Source of the DNA: Rhizobium grahamii CCGE 502 | Lineage (GTDB): Bacteria > Pseudomonadota > Alphaproteobacteria > Rhizobiales > Rhizobiaceae | Length of the DNA stretch: 64,000 nucleotides | NCBI RefSeq assembly: GCF_000298315.2 | Contig: NZ_AEYE02000004.1 | Location: 1 to 64,000, forward strand | Direction: 5' to 3' | Part shown: positions 42,135 through 50,954 of the stretch, piece after piece | How positions within the stretch are numbered: position 1 is the stretch's first letter | How the letters are laid out: every line of letters starts with the position of its first letter | Notes under the pieces: generated by a model | Databases searched by the model: none | Told to the model about the DNA's origin: nothing | Seen by the model: only the letters and a program-made list of their open reading frames with translations | Program-made: the position numbers and the translations under genes

Positions 42135-42326
42135 TTGGTCAGGAAGATAATTTCCCTCGTTCTGGGCACCGTCTTGGTATTCGCCGGGATCTACGGCCTT
42201 TTGTATCTGCTGTTCTTCACTGTTGATCCCGTCAGAACTCTGTACTTCCTGGTTCCCATCGGATTGTTTGCCGTCGGGATAGCCATTCTTTGGGAAGATC
42301 TGACGGCACTCATTCGACGCCATTGA
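42135..42326 (+). CDS. Small two-TM membrane protein
   Basis: A 63-residue, very hydrophobic protein. Helices lie at about 5-28 (I-S-L-V-L-G-T-V-L-V-F-A-G-I-Y-G-L-L-Y) and 36-54 (L-Y-F-L-V-P-I-G-L-F-A-V-G-I-A-I-L). Each end is basic, and the C-terminus is I-R-R-H. No family is recognised. The TTG at 42135 has AGGGG upstream. Divergent from the DUF1254 gene, with no other gene between. Confidence 0.55.
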   Translation: MVRKIISLVLGTVLVFAGIYGLLYLLFFTVDPVRTLYFLVPIGLFAVGIAILWEDLTALIRRH

Positions 42327-42584
42327 AGATTGGAAGTTGGCTGCCGCCAGCGACGCCCGCGCCGCCGCTTAGGCGATAAGCAGCCCGTCGATCGAGAGCG
42401 CTGGATTCTCAAAATAGTCCCCGAAATGGCACAACGATAAAATTGTAACAGAGCTCGAAATCCGCCCCTAACCAAGCCATCAAACTTACCGGCGCGGAAG
42501 CCCTGCAGGGCCCATTCGATAGGAGATTTTGAAAGGAAAAACGGCGTCAGATGCCCCCGCGTGAATGAAGCGGGGATGTGGGAT

Positions 42585-43616
42585 ATGGCAATTTTGGTCA
42601 CGGGCGGGGCGGGCTACATCGGCAGCCACATGGTCTGGACATTGCTGGATGCAGGCGAAGACGTCGTTGTGCTGGACAACCTTTCGACCGGGTTTCGGTG
42701 GGCGGTGGCTCCGCGCGCACGCTTCTATCTCGGCGATGTCGCCGATGCCCAGCTTCTGAAGACTATCTTCATCGAGAACGACATCGAAGCCATCATTCAT
42801 TTTGCCGGCTCGGCGATCGTGCCCGTGTCCGTGTCAGATCCGCTCGCCTATTACGACAACAATTCCGGCAAGACGCGGGCGCTGTTGAGCGCTGCGATCA
42901 ATGCGGGCATCCGCCATTTCGTCTTTTCCTCGACGGCAGCGGTCTACGGCCCGCAGAAGACGTCCGAGCCGGTCAAGGAGACGGCGCCGCTCAATCCGGA
43001 AAATCCCTACGGCCAGTCGAAGCTGATGACGGAATTCATGTTGCGGGACGCGGCGGCCGCCTACGATTTCAACTATGTCGCGCTGCGCTACTTCAACGTC
43101 GCCGGCGCCGATGCGCTGGGGCGTACGGGCCAATCGACGTCCGGCGCCACCCACCTGATCAAGGTCGCCTGCGAGGCGGCTCTTGGCAAACGCAGCGGCG
43201 TGCAGGTTTACGGCATCGATTATCCGACCCATGACGGCACCGGCGTCCGCGACTACATCCACGTCAGCGACCTTACCGCGGCTCACCTGAAGGCGCTGCA
43301 GCATTTGCGCCATGGCAGCGGCTCACTGGTTGCCAATTGCGGCTATGGCACCGGCTATTCGGTGCTCGACGTGCTCAACATGGTCACACGCCTGCACGGG
43401 CATTCCTTCAAGGTTCACATAGCGCCGCGGCGTCCAGGCGATGCGGCAAGTGTGGTCGCGGACTCAGGCCTTGCCCAACGCGTTCTGGATTGGAAGCCGA
43501 AGCACGATTCGCTGGAGACGATCGTGCAGAGTGCGCTCGACTGGGAGCTGTTCCTGATGAACCGCAACGTCGACGATCTGCAAAGTCTTCACCGGGCGCT
43601 CGCAGCCTCGTTCTGA
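42585..43616 (+). CDS. galE: UDP-glucose 4-epimerase
   Basis: A 343-residue extended SDR. The NAD-binding T-G-G-A-G-Y-I-G-S-H is at residues 6-15, the catalytic Y-G-Q-S-K at 142-146 (Tyr142, Lys146), preceded by S-S-T-A-A-V-Y-G, and N-Y-V-A-L-R-Y-F-N-V-A-G-A near 165. These are GalE hallmarks. It interconverts UDP-glucose and UDP-galactose for surface polysaccharides or galactose use. The ATG at 42585 starts the Rossmann strand directly. A second epimerase (ExoB) is usual in Sinorhizobium, so naming between paralogues is uncertain. Confidence 0.9.
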   Translation: MAILVTGGAGYIGSHMVWTLLDAGEDVVVLDNLSTGFRWAVAPRARFYLGDVADAQLLKTIFIENDIEAIIHFAGSAIVPVSVSDPLAYYDNNSGKTRALLSAAINAGIRHFVFSSTAAVYGPQKTSEPVKETAPLNPENPYGQSKLMTEFMLRDAAAAYDFNYVALRYFNVAGADALGRTGQSTSGATHLIKVACEAALGKRSGVQVYGIDYPTHDGTGVRDYIHVSDLTAAHLKALQHLRHGSGSLVANCGYGTGYSVLDVLNMVTRLHGHSFKVHIAPRRPGDAASVVADSGLAQRVLDWKPKHDSLETIVQSALDWELFLMNRNVDDLQSLHRALAASF

Positions 43617-43757
43617 GAAACAAAGCCCATCCCCAGTCCCAGCCATCGACTATGCCGTCGAGTGCGTTAAGGTGGCATGACGCTTGGCAGCGCCGGTTTT
43701 CGTCAAGATGGGTCCGGATCGTGATACCAACGCGCAACGGGAAGCGAGGAGGTCAGC

Positions 43758-44822
43758 ATGCGGGACGAGGTTCAGCAGAGTGAGGTGATTGTCGAACGGC
43801 GCGCCTCGGCCGGCATCATCCGTCTCAATCGACCGCGTGCGCTGAACAGCCTCACACTCGACATGGTCCGCGCCTTTGCCGCTGCAATGGACGACTTCGC
43901 GGCGGACGCCAATATCGCTACCGTGATCGCGTCGGGGGAAGGCGACCGCGGCTTCTGTGCCGGCGGGGACATCCGCGCACTGCATGAGAGCGGCCGGACC
44001 GGTACGGATCTGGCAATGACCTTCTGGCGCGAAGAATTCCGCCTGAATCATCGGATTGCCACCTATCCAAAGCCTTATGTGGCGCTGATGGACGGCATCA
44101 CCATGGGCGGAGGTGTCGGCCTCGGCTCGCATGGCCGCCACCGCGTCGTGACGGAGCGAACCAAGCTTGCCATGCCGGAAACGGGTATTGGGTATTTTCC
44201 GGATGTGGGGGCAACTTGGCTGCTGCCGCGCGCACCCGGCGAGGCCGGCACCTGGATGGGTCTCACGGGCCTGACCGTCGACGCCGCTGATGCCATCTAT
44301 GCCGCGCTGGCCGATCATTACATCGCGTCCTTCCGGCTGCCTGACGTCGTCGATACGCTGGCGGAATTGCCGCGAAACGCAGGGACTCGCGATGTCGAGG
44401 CGGTGCTGAAGAACCTTTCCAGCGATCCGGGGACGAGCGCCATAAAGAGCAACCGCGACCTGATCGAACGTTGCTTTCATTTCGGCACTGTCGAGGAAAT
44501 CATCCATGCGCTCGAGAAGGAGCCCGGCGAATTTGCCGCCGAAACGCTGCGGATCATTCAGACGCGCTCGCCGACCAGTCTGAAGCTTGCGCTTCGTTTG
44601 TTGCGTCAGGGAAGGCAGAGCAGAAACATCGCCGAATGTCTGAACCACGAGCTCGGCGCCTGTCAGCAGATATTGAAAAGCCCGGATTTCTACGAAGGCA
44701 TCCGCGCCGCCATCATCGATAAGGATCGCAACCCACACTGGATGCCGGCGACACCGGAAGCGGTCGACCAGGCGGCGATCGATGCCTTCTTCCGGCCTCC
44801 AGAGCCGCCGCTCGCGCTCTGA
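43758..44822 (+). CDS. Enoyl-CoA hydratase/isomerase, 3-hydroxyisobutyryl-CoA hydrolase type
   Basis: A 354-residue crotonase-fold enzyme. The oxyanion and active-site motifs F-C-A-G-G-D-I-R-A-L near residue 68 and G-I-T-M-G-G-G-V-G-L near 112 are followed by P-E-T-G-I-G-Y-F-P-D-V-G-A-T near 142, where HIBCH enzymes carry the catalytic Glu/Asp pair. The ~350-residue length, with a C-terminal hydrolase extension, favours 3-hydroxyisobutyryl-CoA hydrolase of valine breakdown over a plain hydratase (~260). It converges on the helicase gene with a three-base gap. Confidence 0.88.
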   Translation: MRDEVQQSEVIVERRASAGIIRLNRPRALNSLTLDMVRAFAAAMDDFAADANIATVIASGEGDRGFCAGGDIRALHESGRTGTDLAMTFWREEFRLNHRIATYPKPYVALMDGITMGGGVGLGSHGRHRVVTERTKLAMPETGIGYFPDVGATWLLPRAPGEAGTWMGLTGLTVDAADAIYAALADHYIASFRLPDVVDTLAELPRNAGTRDVEAVLKNLSSDPGTSAIKSNRDLIERCFHFGTVEEIIHALEKEPGEFAAETLRIIQTRSPTSLKLALRLLRQGRQSRNIAECLNHELGACQQILKSPDFYEGIRAAIIDKDRNPHWMPATPEAVDQAAIDAFFRPPEPPLAL

Positions 44823-44825
44823 GCT

Positions 44826-46886
44826 TCAACGCCACATGCCACGCATGCGCGCGCCGACATCGACGCGCACCTGCCGCGCCTGATGCGACCCGCCGCCGTC
44901 GGCTCTGGATTGCGGCCAGCCGACCACCTCGAAGAATTGCAGCAAGGTTGCCGGAATGAAGCGCGTGCGTGATGCGTAGACGTGCCGGTCGCCCTGCGCA
45001 TTCTGGCCGTGCGTGAAGAAGCGTTGCGGCACGACGAGGTCGAGATTGTCCTTGGCGCGGGTCATCGCGACGTAGAGCAGCCGCCGCTCTTCCTCGATCT
45101 CGGCGCTCGTGCCGACCGCAAGGTCGGACGGGATGCAACCGTCGACGACGTTCAGCATGAATACGCGCGTCCATTCCTGCCCTTTGGCGGAATGGATCGT
45201 GGAGAGGATAAGATAATCCTCGTCGAGCAGCGGCACGCCTGCCTGGTCGCTGGTGGCATCCGGCGGGTCGAGTGTCAGCTCCGTCAGGAAGCGCTCACGG
45301 GAAGGATAGCCGCTGGCAATCTGCTCGAGTTGCAAAAGGTCGGCCTGGCGGGTCGAGGCGTCCTCGTGCAGGCGTTCGAGATGCGGCGAATACCACTCGC
45401 GGACAAGGCCGATCTCCGCCGGCCAGCCGGCCTTTCCGGTCTTCACCTCCTGCAGCATCGCAACGAAGGCCGTCCAATCCTCGCCCGAACGGGGAGGGGC
45501 CGGCAGTTCGGCAAGCGTCTGCATCGGGCTCGCATCCGCCGCCATCTGGTCGATGACGCGCTGCGCCGTCGAGGGTCCGACACCGGGGAGCAACTGCATC
45601 AACCGGAAGCCGGCGACGCGATCGCGCGGGTTCTGGGCAAAGCGCAGGGCAGCCATCATGTCCTTGACGTGCGCGCTGTCGAGGAACTTCAGCCCGCCGA
45701 ACTTCACGAACGGGATGTTGCGGCGGGTCAGCTCGACCTCCAACGCGCCGCTGTGATGCGAGGCGCGGAAGAGCACCGACTGCTGCTTGAGCTTCACCCC
45801 TTCTTCGCGGTTCTCCAGCACCTTGTCCGCGACATATCGCGCCTGTTCGGTTTCATCGCGCACGGTGACGAGCCTCGGACGCTGAGCCGACTGGCGCTCG
45901 GTCCAGAGGTTCTTGGTGAAGCGTTCCGAGGCGAGGTCGATCACGGCGTTTGCCGCAGCGAGGATTGTCTGCGTTGAACGGTAGTTGCGATCGAGCGTGA
46001 TGATGTTGGCCGACGGACTGAACGCCGCGGGAAAGTCGAGGATGTTGCGCACGGTGGCGGCGCGGAAGGAATAGATCGACTGCGCATCGTCGCCGACGAC
46101 AGTCAGGCCTTGCCCGCCGGGTTTCAATGCGAGCAGGATCGACGCCTGCAGCCGGTTCGTATCCTGATACTCGTCGACAAGGACATGATCGAAGCGGTTG
46201 CCGATATCGTCCGCGATGATCGGTTCGCTGACCATCTGCGCCCAGTAGAGCAGCAGATCATCGTAATCCAGAATGTTCTGGCTCTGCTTGGCCTCGACAT
46301 AGGCGCCGAAGAGGTCTCGCAGATGGTTCTCCCAGGCCGAGCACCAGGGGAAGGCGCCGCGCAGAACGAGACCAAGTTCACCTTCCGAATTGACGACACG
46401 CGAATAGATCGCAAGGCAGGTGCCTTTGGTCGGAAATCGGCTCTCCATCTTCGAGAAGCCGAGCTCGTGCCGGATGAGGTTCATCAGATCGGCGCTGTCT
46501 TCCCGGTCATGGATCGTGAAGGCGGGGTCGATGCCGATCTGCTCGGCGTAGTCGCGCAGCAGCCGCGCCCCGATCCCGTGAAACGTTCCGCTCCAGGCCA
46601 GCGCATCCGCCATGATCCCGGAATTGCTGCCGAGTACCTGGGCGCAGATCCGCTCGACACGCCGCGCCATCTCGGCGGCCGCGCGTCGGGAGAACGTCAT
46701 CAGAAGGATACGGCGTGGATCGGCGCCCTTGACGATCAGGTGCGCAACACGGTGCGCCAGGGTGTTGGTCTTGCCCGAACCAGCGCCGGCGATGACCAGC
46801 AGCGGGCCGGCAACGTGGCTGCCGTCAGCGAGCGTGCCGTATTCGACGGCCGCGCGCTGCTGCGGATTGAGCTTTTCAAGATACAT
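44826..46886 (-). CDS. UvrD/Rep-family SF1A DNA helicase
   Basis: A 686-residue 3'-5' helicase. The Q motif L-N-P-Q-Q-R-A-A-V is at residues 6-14, and Walker A I-A-G-A-G-S-G-K-T at 32-40. D-E-Y-Q-D-T-N near 225, G-D-D-A-Q-S-I-Y-S-F-R near 255, I-H-S-A-K-G-Q-E-W near 555 and Y-V-A-M-T-R-A-K-D-N near 595 complete the SF1 set. It unwinds DNA in repair or replication restart. It is shorter than UvrD itself (~720) and resembles PcrA/Rep-like extra helicases of alphaproteobacteria. Complete and uninterrupted. Confidence 0.94.
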   Translation of the reverse strand: MYLEKLNPQQRAAVEYGTLADGSHVAGPLLVIAGAGSGKTNTLAHRVAHLIVKGADPRRILLMTFSRRAAAEMARRVERICAQVLGSNSGIMADALAWSGTFHGIGARLLRDYAEQIGIDPAFTIHDREDSADLMNLIRHELGFSKMESRFPTKGTCLAIYSRVVNSEGELGLVLRGAFPWCSAWENHLRDLFGAYVEAKQSQNILDYDDLLLYWAQMVSEPIIADDIGNRFDHVLVDEYQDTNRLQASILLALKPGGQGLTVVGDDAQSIYSFRAATVRNILDFPAAFSPSANIITLDRNYRSTQTILAAANAVIDLASERFTKNLWTERQSAQRPRLVTVRDETEQARYVADKVLENREEGVKLKQQSVLFRASHHSGALEVELTRRNIPFVKFGGLKFLDSAHVKDMMAALRFAQNPRDRVAGFRLMQLLPGVGPSTAQRVIDQMAADASPMQTLAELPAPPRSGEDWTAFVAMLQEVKTGKAGWPAEIGLVREWYSPHLERLHEDASTRQADLLQLEQIASGYPSRERFLTELTLDPPDATSDQAGVPLLDEDYLILSTIHSAKGQEWTRVFMLNVVDGCIPSDLAVGTSAEIEEERRLLYVAMTRAKDNLDLVVPQRFFTHGQNAQGDRHVYASRTRFIPATLLQFFEVVGWPQSRADGGGSHQARQVRVDVGARMRGMWR

Positions 46887-46967
46887 TCAGCCGTCCGGTT
46901 GCTTCGGCGGAGAATCGCCCCGCGAAAATATTCGACGTTCCTTGAATGTTCTCGAACGGCGCGTGTG

Positions 46968-47246
46968 TCAAGAACCGCCTCGTGAGGGGAAATCGGGCAC
47001 GATGACGCGTCGCACGAGCTTCAGGCTGCGATCCGGTTGAAGGATATAGGTCTCTTTGACTCTGCTGCCGGTTGAGTCATAGAACGAATTGTAGATGGCA
47101 CTGCCTGGCGGAGACTTGGTCAGCTTCGTGCGCGGCTGCCCGCCATAGGTGATGCTTCCCGGAATTGGCTGAACCTCGCTCGAGCTGTCCGTCGTGCAGC
47201 TCGATAGCATGACGAGCGATAGAATTGTCGGAAGCAGACATCTCAT
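46968..47246 (-). CDS. Small hypothetical lipoprotein
   Basis: A 92-residue exported protein. Residues 1-16 form a signal with lipobox L-S-S-C and Cys17. The mature part has Y-G-G-Q-P-R-T-K-L-T-K-S-P-P-G-S and S-R-V-K-E-T-Y-I-L-Q-P-D-R-S-L-K-L-V-R-R-V-I-V-P-D-F, like many small rhizobial lipoproteins of unknown role. The ATG at 47246 has AGGGG upstream. Longer frames to 47402 would bury the lipobox. Confidence 0.7.
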   Translation of the reverse strand: MRCLLPTILSLVMLSSCTTDSSSEVQPIPGSITYGGQPRTKLTKSPPGSAIYNSFYDSTGSRVKETYILQPDRSLKLVRRVIVPDFPSRGGS

Positions 47247-47724
47247 CGTTGCAACCCCTACCCAAGCCGTTGGTATATATGGCCCGCCAGGTCGAGACGC
47301 CAAGTAGCTTGCCCCGGCATCAGTGAGATTCTTTCGAGTATAGATTGGTGCGGCTCGACTAAAGTGCAGCCTGGCGTCAGTCGATGCTGACTTTTCTATC
47401 AAAGGATTCGTCCGGCAGATGGGTTACGTCGAACGGACCGTTGGTCTGGCGGGAGACTTGCTCGCAAAGGGCTATGCCTGGGGCTGCAGCGGCGGGCAGT
47501 AGTCGGTCTAACCAAATATAATACTGTAAAGTCATCCGTTTTGGCGCGCGCATACAGCATGTAGCTGGGTGCCCGGAAGAGTCCGTCTATCATTATGTAA
47601 AATCATACAATTTAGCCTGATCGAAAATACGAAGAATTAACTGTGCGAAAGTAGTAGCGGTGACACTGGAACTAAAAGCGCTTTTCATTAGTTAATGCTT
47701 GTAATCAAAACACGGGAGAAGCGC
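47247..47724. other. 478-base gap with low-GC, gene-poor sequence
   Basis: No supported gene. An ATG at 47419 opens only 27 codons. From about 47500 the sequence is AT-rich (TATAATACTG, ATTATGTAAAATCATACAATTTAG split over 47507-47615), unlike the surrounding GC-rich DNA. The promoter of the secreted-protein gene at 47725 must lie here. Confidence 0.45.
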
Positions 47725-47982
47725 ATGCAAAGACTTCTTCGATCGGGAGTGCCGGCATTTGCGCTGGCAATAGGGACCTTCATCACCCCAGCTTCGGCTT
47801 CGCTCGAGATTACGAGCGACTACTCCGCATTGCCGCGGGATGAAATGGCAATGAACGAATACACTGGCTCCGTGTCCTGCACCGAGCCGGCGACACACTA
47901 TGTTCCATCGTTCATTCGATCGTTTGACGGCACCATTATCGGCGTCGGCTATCTCGAGGTGCAGAGCGACGATCGTTGTTGA
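47725..47982 (+). CDS. Hypothetical secreted 85-residue protein
   Basis: Residues 1-25 form a signal peptide (L-R-S-G-V-P-A-F-A-L-A-I-G-T-F-I-T-P-A-S-A). The mature 60 residues contain two cysteines (S-C-T-E-P-A, D-R-C at the end) that could form a disulfide. No family is recognised. GGGAG lies about seven bases before the ATG at 47725, so the ATG at 47695 is rejected. The end of the gene is 150 bases from the acyltransferase. Confidence 0.6.
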   Translation: MQRLLRSGVPAFALAIGTFITPASASLEITSDYSALPRDEMAMNEYTGSVSCTEPATHYVPSFIRSFDGTIIGVGYLEVQSDDRC

Positions 47983-48132
47983 TCGTCTCATTTCGTCATG
48001 GAATCCCTGAAATAAGGTAGCCAAGGTCGCGCTTCCCAAGGGCGTCGATCAACTTTTCTGGTTGCGCGTTGTGCATTGCAGCACATTGCGTTAGCTTCCC
48101 GCGAAGCTGAGCCTCAACCAGAAGGATACCCT

Positions 48133-49281
48133 ATGATCATTGAGAGCAAGCGGATCGGATGCCTCGACGGGCTGCGCGGCCTAGCCGCGCTCTGGGTCAT
48201 CCTTGGCCACAGTCTGCAATTGACGGGCTGGCACCTTCCGATCCTTTCGTCGCCGGATTTGGGCGTCGACCTCTTCATTATGCTGTCCGGCTTTCTGATG
48301 GTCTTTCACTATCGGTTGCGCGAGACGGCCAATCCCTGGGAAAAGCCGGCCACCTGGTTCGGCTTCTGGCTGAAGCGTTTTTTTCGCATCGCGCCGCTCT
48401 ATTATGTGATGCTGTGTATGGCGCTGCTGCTAGGCCCGCAGCTCTATCAAGCCCGCATGGTCATCGACACATTTCTCGCGCATGGCCCGCAATTGCCGGA
48501 GCGTTATCTGGACGATAGCCTCGGCAATCTTCTAATGCACGTAAGCTTCCTCTTCGGGCTGCATCCGGCCTATGCGTTCCGCACGGCGTTGCCCGACTGG
48601 AGCCTCGGTCTGGAAATGCAGTTCTATGCCGTGTTTCCGATTGCGATGCTGCTCTTGAGGAAAACCAGATGGTTGCCGGGCGCCGCCTTGATTGCACTTG
48701 TGGGCTTTGTGATCGCAAAGGCGATCCAGGCGGCGCATATCGACTTTCCGATGCCGTCTTTCCTGCCGCTGAAGATGCACGTTTTCCTGTGCGGCATGCT
48801 GATCGCCAATGGGTTGTTCGTGACGCCGCGGCAAACCGTTATGAATGGTCTCTTGGCAGTCATTCTGGTGATGATTCCGATCGGCGGCGATATGACCACG
48901 ACGAAGATCGGCGTCCGGCTGCTTCTCGTCGTCGGCTTCTTCGCCTTGGTGCACTGCCACCTGTTGCCAGGCCTGATTGGGAGGCTTGGCGACCGCGTTT
49001 CGTCACTCATGGGAAATCGCTTCTGCCATTGGCTGGGGGAGCTTTCGTTCGGCGTTTACCTGATCCATCTGCTCTTGCTGCAGCCGATCGCCGCGCTTGT
49101 CATCAGGCATTTCGGGGCTGGGATTTCCGCGCCGGAACGATTTGCGATGGTTGTCGCCGCTCTTTTGCCGACGGCCTATGTGCTGGCATACCTGGGCTTC
49201 ACCCGTATCGAAGGACCGGGTCAGAAGCTTGGGCGTAAGGTTCTTGAAAAGATCCGCGGGCGCCGGCTCGAGCCGGCGTGA
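48133..49281 (+). CDS. Acyltransferase 3-family membrane O-acyltransferase
   Basis: A 382-residue membrane protein with about ten helices. The family signature C-L-D-G-L-R-G-L-A-A-L-W-V-I-L-G-H is at residues 9-25, with the catalytic-region His25. A W-x-K-R-F-F-R-I-A-P-L-Y-Y motif is near 80. These enzymes O-acetylate or succinylate surface polysaccharides (NodX/ExoZ type). A basic tail (R-K-V-L-E-K-I-R-G-R-R) is cytoplasmic. GAAGGA precedes the ATG. An 18-bp perfect palindrome spans its last codons and a strong hairpin follows. Confidence 0.9.
   Translation: MIIESKRIGCLDGLRGLAALWVILGHSLQLTGWHLPILSSPDLGVDLFIMLSGFLMVFHYRLRETANPWEKPATWFGFWLKRFFRIAPLYYVMLCMALLLGPQLYQARMVIDTFLAHGPQLPERYLDDSLGNLLMHVSFLFGLHPAYAFRTALPDWSLGLEMQFYAVFPIAMLLLRKTRWLPGAALIALVGFVIAKAIQAAHIDFPMPSFLPLKMHVFLCGMLIANGLFVTPRQTVMNGLLAVILVMIPIGGDMTTTKIGVRLLLVVGFFALVHCHLLPGLIGRLGDRVSSLMGNRFCHWLGELSFGVYLIHLLLLQPIAALVIRHFGAGISAPERFAMVVAALLPTAYVLAYLGFTRIEGPGQKLGRKVLEKIRGRRLEPA
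49261..49278. repeat. 18-bp perfect palindrome at the acyltransferase end
   Basis: CGCCGGCTCGAGCCGGCG equals its own reverse complement and covers the last codons before the stop. A second palindrome (GCCGGCGATCGCCGGC) lies at 49484-49499 beside the DUF982 gene end. Confidence 0.8.
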
Positions 49282-49300
49282 TGGGCAAGCTATTGCAATC

Positions 49301-49336
49301 GAGGCTCGTCTGCTTTCGCAGAGGGTGACGAGCCTC
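49301..49336 (+). terminator. Hairpin after the acyltransferase gene
   Basis: GAGGCTCGTC (49301-49310) pairs perfectly with GACGAGCCTC (49327-49336), with a 16-base loop. It starts 20 bases past the stop. No T-run follows. Confidence 0.6.
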
Positions 49337-49483
49337 TGACCATCATCATGATGGCTGCCGATGTTCTATTGAGGGACGTGCCTTAATGGCAATGAACTTC
49401 ACCACGATCCCAACAGCTGGCGTCGCCGAGGGTTAAATAAAAATAAACTATTGCCCTGTTCCGGCACAGGCTATCGACAATGG

Positions 49484-49499
49484 GCCGGCGATCGCCGGC
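49484..49499. repeat. 16-bp perfect palindrome beside DUF982
   Basis: GCCGGC-GATC-GCCGGC is self-complementary and sits ten bases beyond the DUF982 stop, so it may end that transcript. The 227-base gap between the acyltransferase and DUF982 genes holds nothing else but the hairpin at 49301. Confidence 0.6.
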
Positions 49500-49508
49500 T
49501 GCTGTTGC

Positions 49509-49751
49509 TCAATTGACCTTGAGCTTGGCTTCTTCTGCCGCCGCTACAAACTCCGCGCGCGCCTCTTCGACCGTCTTGCGACCATCGAGGGCTGCCCTGC
49601 ATGTGCTTCTTGCCTTCAGGTAGCGTAGTCCGCGGGCGTTCGGCCACAGGTCCGCCAAGCACTTCAGCGCGTCCAAGGGCCCGAGGATCGTGCGCGCGCC
49701 GGTGTTTTCGAACCCCACGTTGATAGGGTCATTCCATTTCTCTACGGCCAT
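49509..49751 (-). CDS. DUF982-domain protein
   Basis: An 80-residue cytoplasmic protein. W-N-D-P-I-N-V near the start, G-P-L-D-A-L-K-C-L-A-D-L-W-P, A-R-S-T-C-R-A-A-L-D-G-R-K-T-V-E-E-A-R-A-E-F and A-A-E-E-A are the full DUF982 pattern, a family largely limited to Rhizobiales and often found near plasmid or symbiosis DNA. Its role is unknown. GGAGGAAAG precedes the ATG at 49751. The 298 bases to its right hold no supported gene. Confidence 0.85.
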   Translation of the reverse strand: MAVEKWNDPINVGFENTGARTILGPLDALKCLADLWPNARGLRYLKARSTCRAALDGRKTVEEARAEFVAAAEEAKLKVN

Positions 49752-50049
49752 CCGCGTCTTTCCTCCATGCTTAGGCCAAAACGTGCGAATCGGCCTCCGC
49801 GTTCCTCCAGAAGGCCTCATGCAGAAGGTATTTTAGCGATATTTTCGACGCCCGCAAACGGGAAAACCACTATCCGCGTCTCTCCTAATTCTCCGGTCAC
49901 CTTTCCGATCTTTTTGCGTCGCGAAGCGTTACTTTCTCATTGGCGATAGAAGATCTGTTGCTTGCACTTTTAACTGGCTGAATCCGGCACTTTGTGCAAC
50001 CATCAAAAGCTCAACGTCAGTCGCCCCTTGTCAGCGTTGGAGATCGGTA

Positions 50050-50298
50050 ATGCAGGACCTCAAAAACGTGCTGAATGCGGAATGCCAGAAGTATGTTTCC
50101 ATGGTGGTATCCATGCGGCGTGGCAAGCAGCGATGGCTCGAAGTCGACGAGGCAACGGGCAGCAACGTGGACGTCACCGACGCCAAGCTTGCGACGTTCG
50201 AGGAGACGGTCCGAACCCTTAGGCAGATGATCCAGGACCTCGATGCGTCCGATTATCTGTCATCCCGCCCTACGAAGGATTGGCATTTCGACGCCTGA
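50050..50298 (+). CDS. Hypothetical 82-residue protein
   Basis: A small soluble protein of unknown family: D-L-K-N-V-L-N-A-E-C-Q-K-Y-V-S-M, R-R-G-K-Q-R-W-L-E-V-D-E-A-T-G and the helical F-E-E-T-V-R-T-L-R-Q-M-I-Q-D-L-D. GGAG lies six bases before the ATG. Its last 39 bases overlap the end of the secreted-protein gene on the other strand. Not recognised, but the ribosome site and codon use support it. Confidence 0.55.
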   Translation: MQDLKNVLNAECQKYVSMVVSMRRGKQRWLEVDEATGSNVDVTDAKLATFEETVRTLRQMIQDLDASDYLSSRPTKDWHFDA

Positions 50299-50655
50299 TC
50301 TTGTCGTCAAATCAATTTGGATGTTAAGCCAACGACTTTGCGGTGCCTTCAGCAACTCCGAATGGAAGTTATAGAAGGAAGCCGGATCGTAGACGCAGGC
50401 GCAGTCGAGAAGGCATTGCTTTCCGCTGGCATCTCGCAGGCCGGTCGTGTCGCGCTTTTCGCCCAAATCGCAACGGGCTGGCGGATAACGGAAGCTGCGA
50501 CCGCCGAAGCCGACGCGCACGAATACGTCCTTCTGCTGACGAATGATCTGGGCAAGTTCATTGCAGCTATGGTCGCGCGCGTTGATCTGCGACGCCGCAC
50601 CAGCGAAGGATGAGGGTGACAACAAAACGATGGTGGCTAGGACGACATTTCTCAT
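50260..50655 (-). CDS. Hypothetical secreted 131-residue protein
   Basis: Residues 1-20 form a signal peptide (V-V-L-A-T-I-V-L-L-S-P-S-S-F-A-G-A-A). The mature domain has C-N-E-L-A-Q-I-I-R-Q, V-G-F-G-G-R-S-F-R-Y, A-R-C-D and the Cys cluster Q-C-L-L-D-C-A-C-V-Y, likely disulfide-bonded in the periplasm. GGAGGG lies eight bases before the ATG. No family is recognised. The C-terminal coding end overlaps the convergent small gene by 39 bases. Confidence 0.6.
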   Translation of the reverse strand: MRNVVLATIVLLSPSSFAGAASQINARDHSCNELAQIIRQQKDVFVRVGFGGRSFRYPPARCDLGEKRDTTGLRDASGKQCLLDCACVYDPASFYNFHSELLKAPQSRWLNIQIDLTTRSGVEMPILRRAG

Positions 50656-50761
50656 GAGGCGCCCTCCCGACGTTAGTAAGGCAGCGCCGCGGACTTAAGA
50701 ATCGGGCCCACGCGGGTGCCATGTCAATGCTTGGAATAATAGTTGATGATGGCCGCGGCGT

Positions 50762-50911
50762 TTAGGCCGGAGGCGTCGGTTGCTGGATAAATATCGCCTT
50801 GTAGACGGCTACCGTGCCTCCGATCGCGACGATGATCGCAAGTGCCATGGCCACGACAATAATCATTTTCCCTGCCCATCCGGTATTCGGGGGCTGATCG
50901 CCGTTGCTCAC
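50762..50911 (-). CDS. 49-residue single-TM protein
   Basis: GTG at 50911 to TAA at 50762-50764. The protein starts M-S-N-G-D-Q-P-P-N-T-G-W, has one membrane helix at about residues 16-37 (M-I-I-V-V-A-M-A-L-A-I-I-V-A-I-G) and ends I-F-I-Q-Q-P-T-P-P-A. AAAGGT lies eight bases before the start. Its short length makes it easy to miss. No family is recognised. It follows the glycosyltransferase gene on the same strand, 43 bases after its stop. Confidence 0.5.
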   Translation of the reverse strand: MSNGDQPPNTGWAGKMIIVVAMALAIIVAIGGTVAVYKAIFIQQPTPPA

Positions 50912-50954
50912 GAGTATTGACCTTTAGCAGATGCGCTTTTCTGGTTGATCTGTG

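Noticed and set aside
47419-47502. A 27-codon frame starting M-G-Y-V-E-R-T
   Set aside because: No ribosome site, no recognisable domain and too short to support as a gene or remnant.
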